Below, piece by piece: positions 17,751 to 25,426 of a DNA stretch of 64,000 nucleotides (the stretch's first letter is position 1; each line of letters starts with the position of its first letter). Under the pieces are notes generated by a model. The model was not told the origin of the DNA. It ran no database searches and saw only the letters and a program-made list of their open reading frames with translations. The position numbers and the translations under genes were made by a program. The stretch is from Clostridiaceae bacterium (GTDB lineage Bacteria > Bacillota > Clostridia > Oscillospirales > Acutalibacteraceae). Location of the stretch: contig JAEEYU010000055.1 in the NCBI GenBank assembly GCA_016288315.1, forward strand, positions 1 through 64,000. The letters are read 5' to 3'.

Positions 17751-17773
17751 GAACGCCTTCGGGCGTTCTTTTT
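17751..17773 (+). terminator. Terminator after the phosphoesterase gene
   Basis: GAACGCC (17751-17757), UUCG-type tetraloop, GGCGTTC (17762-17768), five T. Its end overlaps the 3' end of the convergent gene on the minus strand. Confidence 0.9.
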
Positions 17774-18608
17774 ATTGCAATCCCGTTTCCTTTTGATATT
17801 TACGGAACTCGCTTTCAACCCACAGCTTTTCATCTACAGGCGCATTATAAAGAACGCTCGCCCAGTATGAAACGGGGTTTTTGATTTCTGAAGCATTGTC
17901 TGCAACAGTCTCTATTGCAAAACTCAGGTTTTCGCTGTTAAGCTGCGAATACCTTTCGGCAACTTCCGCCAGCGGAATATCGCGGCCGTTTATGCGCAGT
18001 GTTTTTCTGCCGCTGAACAGTGTTTCGGTAACCGCCATGCAGATGCAGTCGAGCAGCTCGCTGCCGTAGGAATCTGAAAGAACATCATAATCTATGCGGC
18101 TTTTCAGTTCATCCGTCATCATTTCTTTTTCTGACTGAAGACTTTGTTGTTCAGTAATTATTTGTTCAGTATTTATTTGTTTAATATTTAGTTGTTCGCT
18201 GTTTTCAGTGAAGGGAATTTCTTTGAACGTTTCTTCAGAAAACTGATTTTCAGTGTGCGTGCTGTTACGGTTCTGTTTTACAGACTCCTGTTTTTCGCTG
18301 ACGGCAGAGCTTTTATGAGGCGTGTCGTAAATAAACCATTCTCCGCCCGTATATCTGCCGTTGCGGTGCTGAATGCCCTCCCTTTTGATATAACCCGCCT
18401 TTTCAAGCTCCGTTACCGCAGAGTTGACGCTTGCGTAGCCGTCCGGGCAGAGCGTGCAGAGCCCTTTTACGCTGAAATGCCAGTCCTCCGGTCTTGACAC
18501 AATAAGAAGGTAAACTCCAAGCGCCTTTGCCGAAAGCTTTTTGCCCGTCAGAATACCGTTGGGAACAACCGTGAAACCCGTTTTGTCTTTGCTTTTAAAG
18601 TTTTTCAT
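17772..18608 (-). CDS. Winged-helix protein with DUF6017-like C-terminus (plasmid/ICE replication type)
   Basis: A 278-residue protein. Residues 1-95 form a helix-turn-helix resembling replication-initiator N-termini (FTVVPNGILTGKKLSAKALG, then GYASVNSAVTELEKAGYIKR). The middle (about 100-165) is low complexity with tandem Ile-x-Thr-Glu-Gln repeats. The C-terminal 100 residues (ending NPVSYWASVLYNA..., with VAERYSQL before) resemble DUF6017, which I recall from mobile-element replication proteins of Clostridia; this domain call is from memory. A GGAGGT site precedes the ATG. It stands alone with no integrase, relaxase or transposase nearby, so it may be a relic or a domesticated gene. TTGACA at 18673-18678 (minus) has no well-spaced -10. 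Confidence 0.6.
   Translation of the reverse strand: MKNFKSKDKTGFTVVPNGILTGKKLSAKALGVYLLIVSRPEDWHFSVKGLCTLCPDGYASVNSAVTELEKAGYIKREGIQHRNGRYTGGEWFIYDTPHKSSAVSEKQESVKQNRNSTHTENQFSEETFKEIPFTENSEQLNIKQINTEQIITEQQSLQSEKEMMTDELKSRIDYDVLSDSYGSELLDCICMAVTETLFSGRKTLRINGRDIPLAEVAERYSQLNSENLSFAIETVADNASEIKNPVSYWASVLYNAPVDEKLWVESEFRKYQKETGLQ
18142..18203 (-). repeat. Four iteron-like 15-bp tandem repeats inside the winged-helix gene
   Basis: On the plus strand the core TGTTCAGT recurs at 18148 and 18163, and as TGTTTAAT at 18178 and TGTTCGCT at 18193, an exact 15-base period within an AT-rich stretch. In protein terms they encode the Ile-x-Thr-Glu-Gln repeats. Iterons inside a replication gene are known for some plasmid families; that role is inference. 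Confidence 0.6.
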
Positions 18609-18750
18609 TTTTTACCTCCGTGAAAATGTCTTTCACTTATAGCCGTAAAACGGGTTTTTCCTGACCTTTTTGTGTCAAGCTTTTGCAATTACGCCGAAAA
18701 TTTAATAAAAAACCGTTATTTAAAGTGTAAACACGCTTTGATATATGAAA

Positions 18751-18775
18751 AAGCCCCTCCGAAAAAGAGGGGCTT
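18751..18775 (-). terminator. Terminator of the glycerol-3-phosphate-type operon
   Basis: AAGCCCCTC (18751-18759) pairs with GAGGGGCTT (18767-18775), 7-base loop. On the minus strand it is followed by a T-run, closing the operon that ends at 18788. Confidence 0.85.
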
Positions 18776-18787
18776 TAATTCATAAAT

Positions 18788-19072
18788 TTACAGATTCTTT
18801 TTTATGGCGTTTTTTGCTGCCCTGCGGAGTAATGATCTGCCCGTTGAGCCGCCTAAAACAGAGAGGGCAAAATCGAGTATTCTCTCGTTTTCTTCCTGCT
18901 GTTCGCGTTCTTTCTGCTTTAATTCGAGCTTCTTTTCAAGCTCATCCTGCTCGGCGCGGACTCTCTGAGCTTCCCTGAGAATAGGTTCCCTCAGCGTTGC
19001 GCCGCAGAAAGGGCAGTTGTGGTTGCCGGTAATCTCCACCACGCTTTCGCAGTAATCGCAGATAACCGTCAT
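18788..19072 (-). CDS. Small zinc-ribbon and coiled-coil protein
   Basis: A 94-residue protein not assigned to a named family. Residues 1-28 form a zinc ribbon (CDYC then CPFC), residues 30-65 a charged coiled coil rich in Glu, Gln and Lys, and the end is basic (RSLLRRAAKNAIKKNL). A TTG at 19078 extends the frame by two codons, but GGAGGG at the end of the upstream gene is best placed for the ATG at 19072. It is the last gene of the operon with the two FAD oxidoreductases and the DUF1667 protein. The zinc ribbon could bind nucleic acid or protein; no function is claimed. Confidence 0.7.
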   Translation of the reverse strand: MTVICDYCESVVEITGNHNCPFCGATLREPILREAQRVRAEQDELEKKLELKQKEREQQEENERILDFALSVLGGSTGRSLLRRAAKNAIKKNL

Positions 19073-19074
19073 AT

Positions 19075-19440
19075 TCAACCCTCCGGGCAGTGGTTTGTTG
19101 CCACAATGTCAACGCCCGTGCCGAGAATGTTGCTGCAAAGAACATCGCCTATTCTGACAGGCGCTTTAATCTCAATGTTTCTGAGCGCCTGCGCGCACTC
19201 GATTATTTTGCCCTTGGGGAGAGCGTCCGCCGATTTGCAGGGGACTACGGGATGAATGCCGCCATCGACTTTTACCGTTGTTGTAAGACTTCTGACGGGG
19301 TTTGTGCATTCCGTTCTGGCGTAGGCGTCTCCGCGTTTGCAGGTGTTGCCCGTAACGCTGAGAACTTCGCCGCTGTCATTGAGTTCAACTGTAATGCCGC
19401 AGCCCATGGGGCAGGCAACGCAGATAATATTTTTGGTCAT
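19075..19440 (-). CDS. DUF1667 family protein
   Basis: A 121-residue Cys-rich protein starting with ICVACPMGC and continuing with TCKRGDAYA and a Cys in RTECTNPVR, the pattern of DUF1667. In many anaerobes this family sits with a GlpA-like dehydrogenase and a second FAD oxidoreductase, as here, suggesting a third subunit of an anaerobic glycerol-3-phosphate dehydrogenase complex, perhaps carrying an iron-sulfur centre. That role is inferred from gene order. The gap to the preceding gene is 3 bases. Confidence 0.85.
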   Translation of the reverse strand: MTKNIICVACPMGCGITVELNDSGEVLSVTGNTCKRGDAYARTECTNPVRSLTTTVKVDGGIHPVVPCKSADALPKGKIIECAQALRNIEIKAPVRIGDVLCSNILGTGVDIVATNHCPEG

Positions 19441-19443
19441 GGC

Positions 19444-20697
19444 TTATTCCTCCACTGATATTTCAACAAGTCCGCCTTCGGCAAACTTCTGAAGCTCGGA
19501 TTCCTTGAGAACAACGTTTTCCATTTCGCCGGGTGCAAGTCTCGGCCTTTTGCGTCTCATAATCTCATAGCCGTTGTATTTGACAACAACGCTTGCGCCT
19601 TTATAGACTCTGCCGACTCTGAAATAGAGCTTGACATCCTCGCCCGCATTGAGGTTGACCTTTTGCGGAACAATGTATCTGACTCCGCCGACGCCTTTTG
19701 TTGTGATATATTTTTTTGCAGGCGCAGTGCCGAGAACGTATTTTGCAGCGCCTTCGCCCGCCGAATAGCTTTCAAGCGTAACGTAATCGACAAGGTCGTG
19801 AACGTGCAGAACGTTGCCGCAGGCAAATACGCCGGGCTGGGTTGTCTGCCTTGACTCGTCAACAACAGCGCCGCTTGTTACGGGGTCAAGGGCTATGCCC
19901 GCTTCTCTTGTAAGCTCGTTTTCGGGAATAAGACCGACGGAGAGCAGAAGGGTGTCGCACTCAATAAACTTCTCGGTGCCTTTTATCGGTCTGCGGTTTT
20001 CGTCAACCTTTGCTACCGTAACGCCTTCAAGTCTCTCGTTGCCGTGAATGCGGATAACCGTGCAGCTCAGTTCAAGCGGAATGCCGTAGTCGTCAAGGCA
20101 CTGAACGATGTTTCTCGTAAGACCGCTGGAGTAGGGCATAAGCTCGCACACAAGCTTGACCTCCGCGCCTTCAAGAGTCATTCTGCGCGCCATAATAAGG
20201 CCGATGTCGCCCGAGCCGAGAATAACAACCTTTTTGCCGGGCATATAGCCGTCGATGTTTACATATTTCTGTGCCGTTCCCGCCGTCATAACGCCTGCAC
20301 AGCGTGTGCCGGGAGTGTTGAGCGCTCCTCTGGGACGCTCGCGGCAGCCCATGGCGAGAATAACTGCCTTTGCCTGGATTTCAAGAAGACCGTCGGTTGA
20401 ATTTACGGCATAAACTTTATTGTCTGCGGTAACTTCGAGAACCATTGTGTCTGTTTTGTATTCAATATTCTTTTCGGCAATCTGCTGAATAAATCTGTCG
20501 GCGTATTCGGGACCCGAGAGCTCTTCACCGAAATAGTGAAGACCGAAGCCCGTGTGAATGCACTGCTCAAGAATGCCGCCGAGAGTTTCGGCTCTTTCAA
20601 GAACAAGAATGCTGTCAACTCCGCATTCCTTTGCTTTGATTGCGGCCGCCATACCTGCGGGGCCTCCGCCTACAACAACAATATCGTAATTAAGCAT
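19444..20697 (-). CDS. NAD(P)/FAD-dependent oxidoreductase of the GlpA/DUF1667 operon
   Basis: A two-dinucleotide-domain flavoprotein of about 417 residues. VVVGGGPAGMAAAI at the N-terminus binds FAD, VVILGSGDIGLIMARR in the middle binds NAD(P)H, and GVFACGNVLHVHDLVDYV is the second FAD motif. The Cys in AMGCRERPRGA is characteristic of this group. The ATG at 20703 lies 3 bases from the GAGG ribosome site, the ATG at 20697 nine bases away, so 20697 is preferred. Between the GlpA-like gene and DUF1667, it probably moves electrons from glycerol 3-phosphate oxidation to a nicotinamide or other carrier. Confidence 0.85.
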   Translation of the reverse strand: MLNYDIVVVGGGPAGMAAAIKAKECGVDSILVLERAETLGGILEQCIHTGFGLHYFGEELSGPEYADRFIQQIAEKNIEYKTDTMVLEVTADNKVYAVNSTDGLLEIQAKAVILAMGCRERPRGALNTPGTRCAGVMTAGTAQKYVNIDGYMPGKKVVILGSGDIGLIMARRMTLEGAEVKLVCELMPYSSGLTRNIVQCLDDYGIPLELSCTVIRIHGNERLEGVTVAKVDENRRPIKGTEKFIECDTLLLSVGLIPENELTREAGIALDPVTSGAVVDESRQTTQPGVFACGNVLHVHDLVDYVTLESYSAGEGAAKYVLGTAPAKKYITTKGVGGVRYIVPQKVNLNAGEDVKLYFRVGRVYKGASVVVKYNGYEIMRRKRPRLAPGEMENVVLKESELQKFAEGGLVEISVEE

Positions 20698-20708
20698 TCT
20701 CATTCACC

Positions 20709-22148
20709 TCATTTCGTTTTGCCGACAAGCAGTTTTGAGTTGCCGCCGAATTTTGTAATATCATCAAGATTGAGCCCGTGCTCGCGGGCAAGCAGTTCAA
20801 CAACCTTTGAACCGCAGAAGCCGCCCTGGCATCTGCCCATTCCTGCTCTTGTTCTGCGCTTTACGCCGTCAACGTCGGTCGCGGGGATGGGGGAGTGAAT
20901 GGCGTCAAGAATCTCGCCCTCCGTAACCGTTTCACAGCGGCAGATTATTCTGCCGTAGCGTTTGTCTTTGGCAATAAGCTCTTTTTTCTCGTCATTTGTC
21001 ATTTCGTTGAAGCGCACGGGAGCTTTGCGTGAGGGCTCGTAATCCTCTTTTATTGAGGCGCCGAGCTTTTCAACAATCAGGTCTTTTACATAAACGCCGA
21101 TTGCGGGTGCGGCGGAAAGACCCGGCGACTCAATGCCCGCAACATTGATAAACGAGGAGTTGACCTTGCTTTCTCCGATTATGAAATCGTTTGTCGGGCT
21201 GTGCGCTCTGAGACCGGCAAATGAGGTTATGACATTTCTTGTGTTGATTTCGGGAACTGAGAGACGCGCGGCGTCAATAACCGCATCAAGAACATCCGCG
21301 TTTGTCGAAAGGTCGGCGTCAACCGAGCCGATGTCTATTGAGCTCGGACCCGTAATGAGGTTGCCGTCAACCGTTTTTGTAACAAGAATGCCCTTGCCCA
21401 TCTCGCTCGGGCACTGGAAAATAACGGTGTTGGCAAGGTAGCCCATATTTTTGTCAAGCAGCATATATTCGCCCTTGCGGAACACAATCTCTATTGAATT
21501 GTCGCCGATGAGGGAAGCGATTTTGCCGCTGTAGATACCTGCGCAGTTTATTACATATTTCGCCTGAATTTTTTTCCCGCCCGAATAAACCGAAAAGACC
21601 TTTGCACTTTCGTCATATTCTATTTTGTCAACCGCATAGTTGAGTTCGACCTTTGTGCCGTTGAGAACAGCGTTCTCTGCGGATGCTATGGCAAGCTGGT
21701 AGGGGCAGACGATGCCCGCTGTTTTTGCATATAAAGCGCCTTTTGCGATTTCATTTATATGGGGTTCGATTTCACGAAGCTGCTCTTTGTTGAGAATCTC
21801 CATGCCGGGAACGCCGTTTTCAATGCCTCTGTCGTAAAGAGTCTGCAGTGTTTCAAGCTGATTCTCATAAAAGGCAACAACAACGGAGCCGCACTGCTTG
21901 AAAGGAACGTGAAGTCTTTTGCAGGTTTCGGGCATAAGTCTTGTGCCTTCAACATTGAACTTTGCCTTTAAAGTGCCGGGCATTGCGTCAAAGCCGGCGT
22001 GAACGATTGCGCTGTTTGCCTTTGTTGTTCCCATTGCGACGTCGTTGAATTTTTCAATAAGAACGCTGCTGAGATTGTAATGGCTCAGTTCCATTGAAAT
22101 CATTGAGCCGATTACGCCTGCGCCGATAACGGCAACATCATAAATCAT
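20709..22148 (-). CDS. GlpA-like FAD-dependent glycerol-3-phosphate dehydrogenase with BFD [2Fe-2S] domain
   Basis: A 479-residue protein. The N-terminal FAD motif VAVIGAGVIGSMISMEL, TTKANSAIVHAGFD and AGLRAHSP segments match the DAO/GlpA family. The C-terminal 90 residues form a BFD-like [2Fe-2S] domain with ICRCETVTEGEI and GRCQGGFC. The open frame extends to 22187, but AAGGGGG precedes the ATG at 22148 correctly and that ATG starts the FAD motif, so it is chosen. First gene of a four-gene operon with its own promoter. Expected reaction: oxidation of sn-glycerol 3-phosphate to dihydroxyacetone phosphate. Another hydroxy-acid substrate cannot be excluded. Confidence 0.82.
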   Translation of the reverse strand: MIYDVAVIGAGVIGSMISMELSHYNLSSVLIEKFNDVAMGTTKANSAIVHAGFDAMPGTLKAKFNVEGTRLMPETCKRLHVPFKQCGSVVVAFYENQLETLQTLYDRGIENGVPGMEILNKEQLREIEPHINEIAKGALYAKTAGIVCPYQLAIASAENAVLNGTKVELNYAVDKIEYDESAKVFSVYSGGKKIQAKYVINCAGIYSGKIASLIGDNSIEIVFRKGEYMLLDKNMGYLANTVIFQCPSEMGKGILVTKTVDGNLITGPSSIDIGSVDADLSTNADVLDAVIDAARLSVPEINTRNVITSFAGLRAHSPTNDFIIGESKVNSSFINVAGIESPGLSAAPAIGVYVKDLIVEKLGASIKEDYEPSRKAPVRFNEMTNDEKKELIAKDKRYGRIICRCETVTEGEILDAIHSPIPATDVDGVKRRTRAGMGRCQGGFCGSKVVELLAREHGLNLDDITKFGGNSKLLVGKTK

Positions 22149-22193
22149 TTTCTTTTCCCCCTTGAAATAATAGTTGTTACAGTCCAATTATTT

Positions 22194-22222
22194 ATTTTAT
22201 CATAAAGACTGTAAATAATCAA
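22194..22222 (-). promoter_or_regulatory. Promoter of the GlpA-like operon
   Basis: On the minus strand TTGATT (22222-22217), 17-base spacer, TAAAAT (22199-22194), about 45 bases before the ATG. Confidence 0.7.
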
Positions 22223-22249
22223 ATATAATTATTAAAAATGTTAAATTTT

Positions 22250-22280
22250 AAAAATCCGCCGCAAAGTGCAGCGGATTTTT
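22250..22280 (-). terminator. Terminator after the zinc-dehydrogenase operon
   Basis: AAAAATCCGC (22250-22259) pairs with GCGGATTTTT (22271-22280). On the minus strand a T-run follows, ending the operon that finishes at 22294. Confidence 0.8.
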
Positions 22281-22293
22281 CTTATAATGAATA

Positions 22294-23553
22294 TTAAAGC
22301 GGTTTTGCGTTTTCAAGAAGATATTTTTCCGCCTCGGCGTTCCACAGGCCGTTTGTTTTTTCGACAATCTCCGCAAGCTTTGCAAACAGCGGGTCGGTTC
22401 TGCCTTTCTCTTCAAATTCCGAAATGGCGGTAAGGGGTAAAGAAATGCCTGTGTAAATCAGCTTTTTGCCTCCGGGAATGTGCGGAAGGTTGAGCGTGGT
22501 TTCAACAACGCTGTCAAGCCCGCCGATATGTGTTACGAGAATTGCGGGAGTCAGCTTGTTCTCCTTCATCATTTCAATGCTTTCAATCATGTCATCCGTA
22601 TTGCCGCCGGATGTGCCGACAATGTGAGTTGAAGCATAGTGAACGTTATAAAAATTGAAGGGGGCGCTGAACTGCGTGTTTGTGGGACCTGCAAAGAAAT
22701 TCAGGCAGCCGTCCGCTCCGAGCATTTTGTCGGCTGTTTCAATTACCGAGGCAACGGGAGCGAAAACAAAAACATCGTCAAACGCTCCGCCTGCAAGCTC
22801 TTTCAGATATTCGTCGGGTGATTCAATGCCGGCGGTGTTTATATATGAAAGCCTGACACCGTTTTTTGCCGCCTCAGCGGGAGTGAGAAGCTGTCCGGCT
22901 CTTTTAAGGCGTGAATCGTCAATATCCGTTACAATAAGAACTGACGGGCGCAGGGGGCAGTGGATAATGTAATCTATTGCGGCAAGCCCCATAGGGCCTA
23001 CGCCTGCGAGAATAGCCATTTTTCCGCCCGCTTTTATTCCCATTTTGTGCTCGTAACTGCCTCTTTCGGTGTGGTATGAAGCGTGAAAAGCGCCTATTAC
23101 ACACGAGAGGGGCTCGGTAAGCGAGCCGCAGAAATAATTGTCGCTCTCATACGGCAGAAGGCAGTTCATAAGCATAACTTCTTCGGGAATGACTATGTAG
23201 GTGGCATCACCGCCGATATATCTGAAAGAATAACCGGGCGCGTCAAGCGAGCCCTTGTAATTAATTGAGGGCTGAATTACGAATTTGTCGCCCGCCTTGT
23301 ATTTATCCGCCCATTCAGAGCCGATTTTAACGAGCTCGCCGCAGAATTCGTGACCGATGATTGTCGGGTTCTCCGCGACGTCATCGGGAACTCTTTTATG
23401 GTCTGCGCCCTGCATTGCCGCCTTGTAGGATGACATGCAGATACTGTCTGACACAACCTTTGCGAGAATTTCGGTTTCTTTTATTTCGGGAAGCTCAAAG
23501 CTTTCCAGTCTCAGGTCGTTTTTGCCGTATATTCTGACTGCTGTGGTTTTCAT
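22294..23553 (-). CDS. Zinc-type sugar(-phosphate) dehydrogenase, sorbose-1-phosphate reductase-like
   Basis: A 419-residue medium-chain dehydrogenase. The N-terminal GroES-like domain has GHEFCGELVKIG; the nucleotide domain has AILAGVGPMGLAAIDY. Its length and insertion pattern resemble L-sorbose 1-phosphate reductase and related ketose-phosphate or polyol dehydrogenases, longer than ordinary alcohol dehydrogenases. Last gene of a three-gene operon with two xylose-isomerase-like TIM barrels, so an oxidoreductase step in a sugar-acid or inositol-like pathway is plausible. Assignment to sorbose is tentative. Confidence 0.72.
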   Translation of the reverse strand: MKTTAVRIYGKNDLRLESFELPEIKETEILAKVVSDSICMSSYKAAMQGADHKRVPDDVAENPTIIGHEFCGELVKIGSEWADKYKAGDKFVIQPSINYKGSLDAPGYSFRYIGGDATYIVIPEEVMLMNCLLPYESDNYFCGSLTEPLSCVIGAFHASYHTERGSYEHKMGIKAGGKMAILAGVGPMGLAAIDYIIHCPLRPSVLIVTDIDDSRLKRAGQLLTPAEAAKNGVRLSYINTAGIESPDEYLKELAGGAFDDVFVFAPVASVIETADKMLGADGCLNFFAGPTNTQFSAPFNFYNVHYASTHIVGTSGGNTDDMIESIEMMKENKLTPAILVTHIGGLDSVVETTLNLPHIPGGKKLIYTGISLPLTAISEFEEKGRTDPLFAKLAEIVEKTNGLWNAEAEKYLLENAKPL

Positions 23554-23569
23554 AGATGCCTCCGTGAAA

Positions 23570-24436
23570 TCAGATGTTTTCTAACATTCTTTTAAGGTTT
23601 TCAAGCCCTGTCGATATACCGTCAAGGGCGTTTTCCATACCCTCGAATTCAATGCTGACATAACCGTCGTAACCGCTGTTTTTAAGAATTGAAAGGCACT
23701 GCATAACGGGGATGTCGCCGTGACCGATTATTGCGCCCCTCAGGTAATTTCCGCCCCTGCTTCTGAAAAATCCTCTGCCGGGGTTCAGACCGTTGCCGCT
23801 TTTGATGTGAAAATCTTTAACGTGAACATATTTTGCGTATGGCGCAAGTCTGCCTACGGCAACGGGCGAGGGGTCGTCTGCACAGGCAAAATTGCCGACA
23901 TCTATAAGCAGACCGAAGTTTTCATTTGCAACCGCATTGACAAGCTTTTCAACCCGCAGACTCTCCTGACTGAAAAAGCCGTGGTTTTCAACACAGGTTT
24001 CAATACCGTATTTTTCAGCATACTGCGTTACTGCCGCGCAGCCCTTTGCAAGAACGGGGAGCGCCTGATCAAACCCCTTGTATTTTGCCTCGGCTCCTTT
24101 AAAGCCGGAGGTGGCGTCATGCCGCATGACTTTTACGCCGAGTATTGCAGCGACGTCAACCTTTTTAAACAGTCTTTCAATTTCGGAGTCCGGGTTTTCG
24201 GCGTTAAGAAAATCAGCACCGACAGTGTAGCTTGAAACCGGAAGACCGCATTTTTCGCTTTCGGCTTTTATCTGTTTTGCGTATTCCTCTTCGGTAACGC
24301 CTTCGGGCGGGCAGAGGTCGGTGAATTCTATGGCATCAAAGCCCATTTCTTTTGCAAGGGCGATTAAAGTCAACTGTGAATATTCACCGCTGTTAAGCAG
24401 CTGTGAAAAACTGTAACTGCTGACGGAAATTTTCAT
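23570..24436 (-). CDS. Sugar phosphate isomerase/epimerase, TIM barrel (first of a pair)
   Basis: A 288-residue protein of the xylose-isomerase-like/AP endonuclease 2 barrel family: KEMGFDAIEFTDL near the N-terminus, CVENHGF (metal Glu), LLIDVGNF and KYVHVKDFH carrying further metal ligands, and GYVSIEFEG near the end. The frame is open to 24658, overlapping the upstream gene, but GGAGGT sits just before the ATG at 24436 and the family N-terminus starts there. Likely a metal-dependent isomerase or epimerase of a keto-sugar or inosose. Substrate unknown. Confidence 0.8.
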   Translation of the reverse strand: MKISVSSYSFSQLLNSGEYSQLTLIALAKEMGFDAIEFTDLCPPEGVTEEEYAKQIKAESEKCGLPVSSYTVGADFLNAENPDSEIERLFKKVDVAAILGVKVMRHDATSGFKGAEAKYKGFDQALPVLAKGCAAVTQYAEKYGIETCVENHGFFSQESLRVEKLVNAVANENFGLLIDVGNFACADDPSPVAVGRLAPYAKYVHVKDFHIKSGNGLNPGRGFFRSRGGNYLRGAIIGHGDIPVMQCLSILKNSGYDGYVSIEFEGMENALDGISTGLENLKRMLENI

Positions 24437-24440
24437 CTTT

Positions 24441-25289
24441 TTACCTCCCGCAGCCGAGATTTTTAAGGAATTCAACAGCGCCGCGGATGTCTTTTTCGGG
24501 GTTGTCGCCGACTTCTCTCTCAATGGTGAGGAAGCCCTTGAAACCGATATCTTCGAGAGCGGCAAGGTATTTGTTCCAGTCAACGCTGCCTTCGCCGAGC
24601 GGAACCTCTTCGAACGACGGACCGGTAACAAGCGGGTCGTTTCTGACGCCGTAAACAATTTCGGGGTCTTTGTAGAACAGCTGCCTGCCGTCTTTTGCGT
24701 GAGTGTGGACTATATAATCGCGAAGGTTGTAAACGGCGCCTGCCGGGTCGTCGCCCGTTACCATAACAAGGTTTGCGGGGTCGAGGTTTACAGCCACGCC
24801 TGTTGAGTCGAGCGAATCAAGAAATTCCTTGAGAACTGCCGATGTTTCGGGACCCGTCTCAATGGCGAAATGAGCTTTGACGCTGTCTGCGTATTGAGCA
24901 AGCTCTGCGCACGCCTCCTGCATTATTTTGTATCTGTCAACGCTTTTGTCAGCGGGAACAACGCCTATATGGGTGGTTACAACATCCGTTCCGAGTTCCT
25001 TTGCGAGGTCAAGTATCCTTTTGGATTTTTCAATAAGCTCCGGGTTTCTCTCTTTGTCGGCAAAACCGCAGCCGAGGTCGCCGCACAGGGCGGAAATGAC
25101 AAGACCGCTGCCACTTACAAGATTCCTGAAATCCGCACGCTTTTGAGCGTTCATATTTTCGGGCGCCATTTTGCCTCTTGTTGCATATACCTGAATGCCG
25201 TCGGCGCCGACGGAAGCCGCCTTTTTAACCGCCGTGACGGTATCTGTTCTGAAGCTGTCAATTATAACACCGATTGGAAATCTGCCCAT
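24441..25289 (-). CDS. Sugar phosphate isomerase/epimerase, TIM barrel (second of a pair)
   Basis: A 282-residue member of the same barrel superfamily: [20 protein letters not shown] (metal Glu), [18 protein letters not shown] and [10 protein letters not shown] near the end. Sequence is clearly different from its neighbour, so these are two separate steps rather than a recent duplication. First gene of the minus-strand operon, with AAGGAG before the ATG and a promoter at 25319-25347. Together with the dehydrogenase and the divergent Gfo/Idh/MocA gene it has the composition of a sugar oxidation-isomerisation pathway. Confidence 0.8.
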   Translation of the reverse strand: MGRFPIGVIIDSFRTDTVTAVKKAASVGADGIQVYATRGKMAPENMNAQKRADFRNLVSGSGLVISALCGDLGCGFADKERNPELIEKSKRILDLAKELGTDVVTTHIGVVPADKSVDRYKIMQEACAELAQYADSVKAHFAIETGPETSAVLKEFLDSLDSTGVAVNLDPANLVMVTGDDPAGAVYNLRDYIVHTHAKDGRQLFYKDPEIVYGVRNDPLVTGPSFEEVPLGEGSVDWNKYLAALEDIGFKGFLTIEREVGDNPEKDIRGAVEFLKNLGCGR

Positions 25290-25318
25290 AATTATTCTCC
25301 TTGTAATTGTTTTTCTTC

Positions 25319-25347
25319 ATATTAGCAAAATTAATAAAATTATTCAA
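25319..25347 (-). promoter_or_regulatory. Promoter of the TIM-barrel/dehydrogenase operon
   Basis: On the minus strand TTGAAT (25347-25342), 17-base spacer, TAATAT (25324-25319). Confidence 0.65.
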
Positions 25348-25366
25348 TCTTTTTTTGAATTCTTTA

Positions 25367-25394
25367 TTTACATTTTTTGCGGTTATGCTATTAT
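25367..25394 (+). promoter_or_regulatory. Divergent promoter of the Gfo/Idh-nagB operon
   Basis: TTTACA (25367-25372), 16-base spacer, TATTAT (25389-25394), facing away from the minus-strand promoter 20 bases to the left. Shared regulation of the two operons is possible; no operator is obvious. Confidence 0.55.
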
Positions 25395-25426
25395 ATTACT
25401 TAATGAAAAACCGAGGAGGTTAATGT

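Noticed and set aside
17772-18608. Integrated plasmid or conjugative element around the winged-helix gene
   Set aside because: No integrase, relaxase, transposase or flanking direct repeats were found. Only the single gene and its internal repeats support mobility.
18660-18690. TTGACA on the minus strand as the promoter of the winged-helix gene
   Set aside because: The nearest -10-like sequence (TATAAG) is about 31 bases away, so it is not a usable pair.
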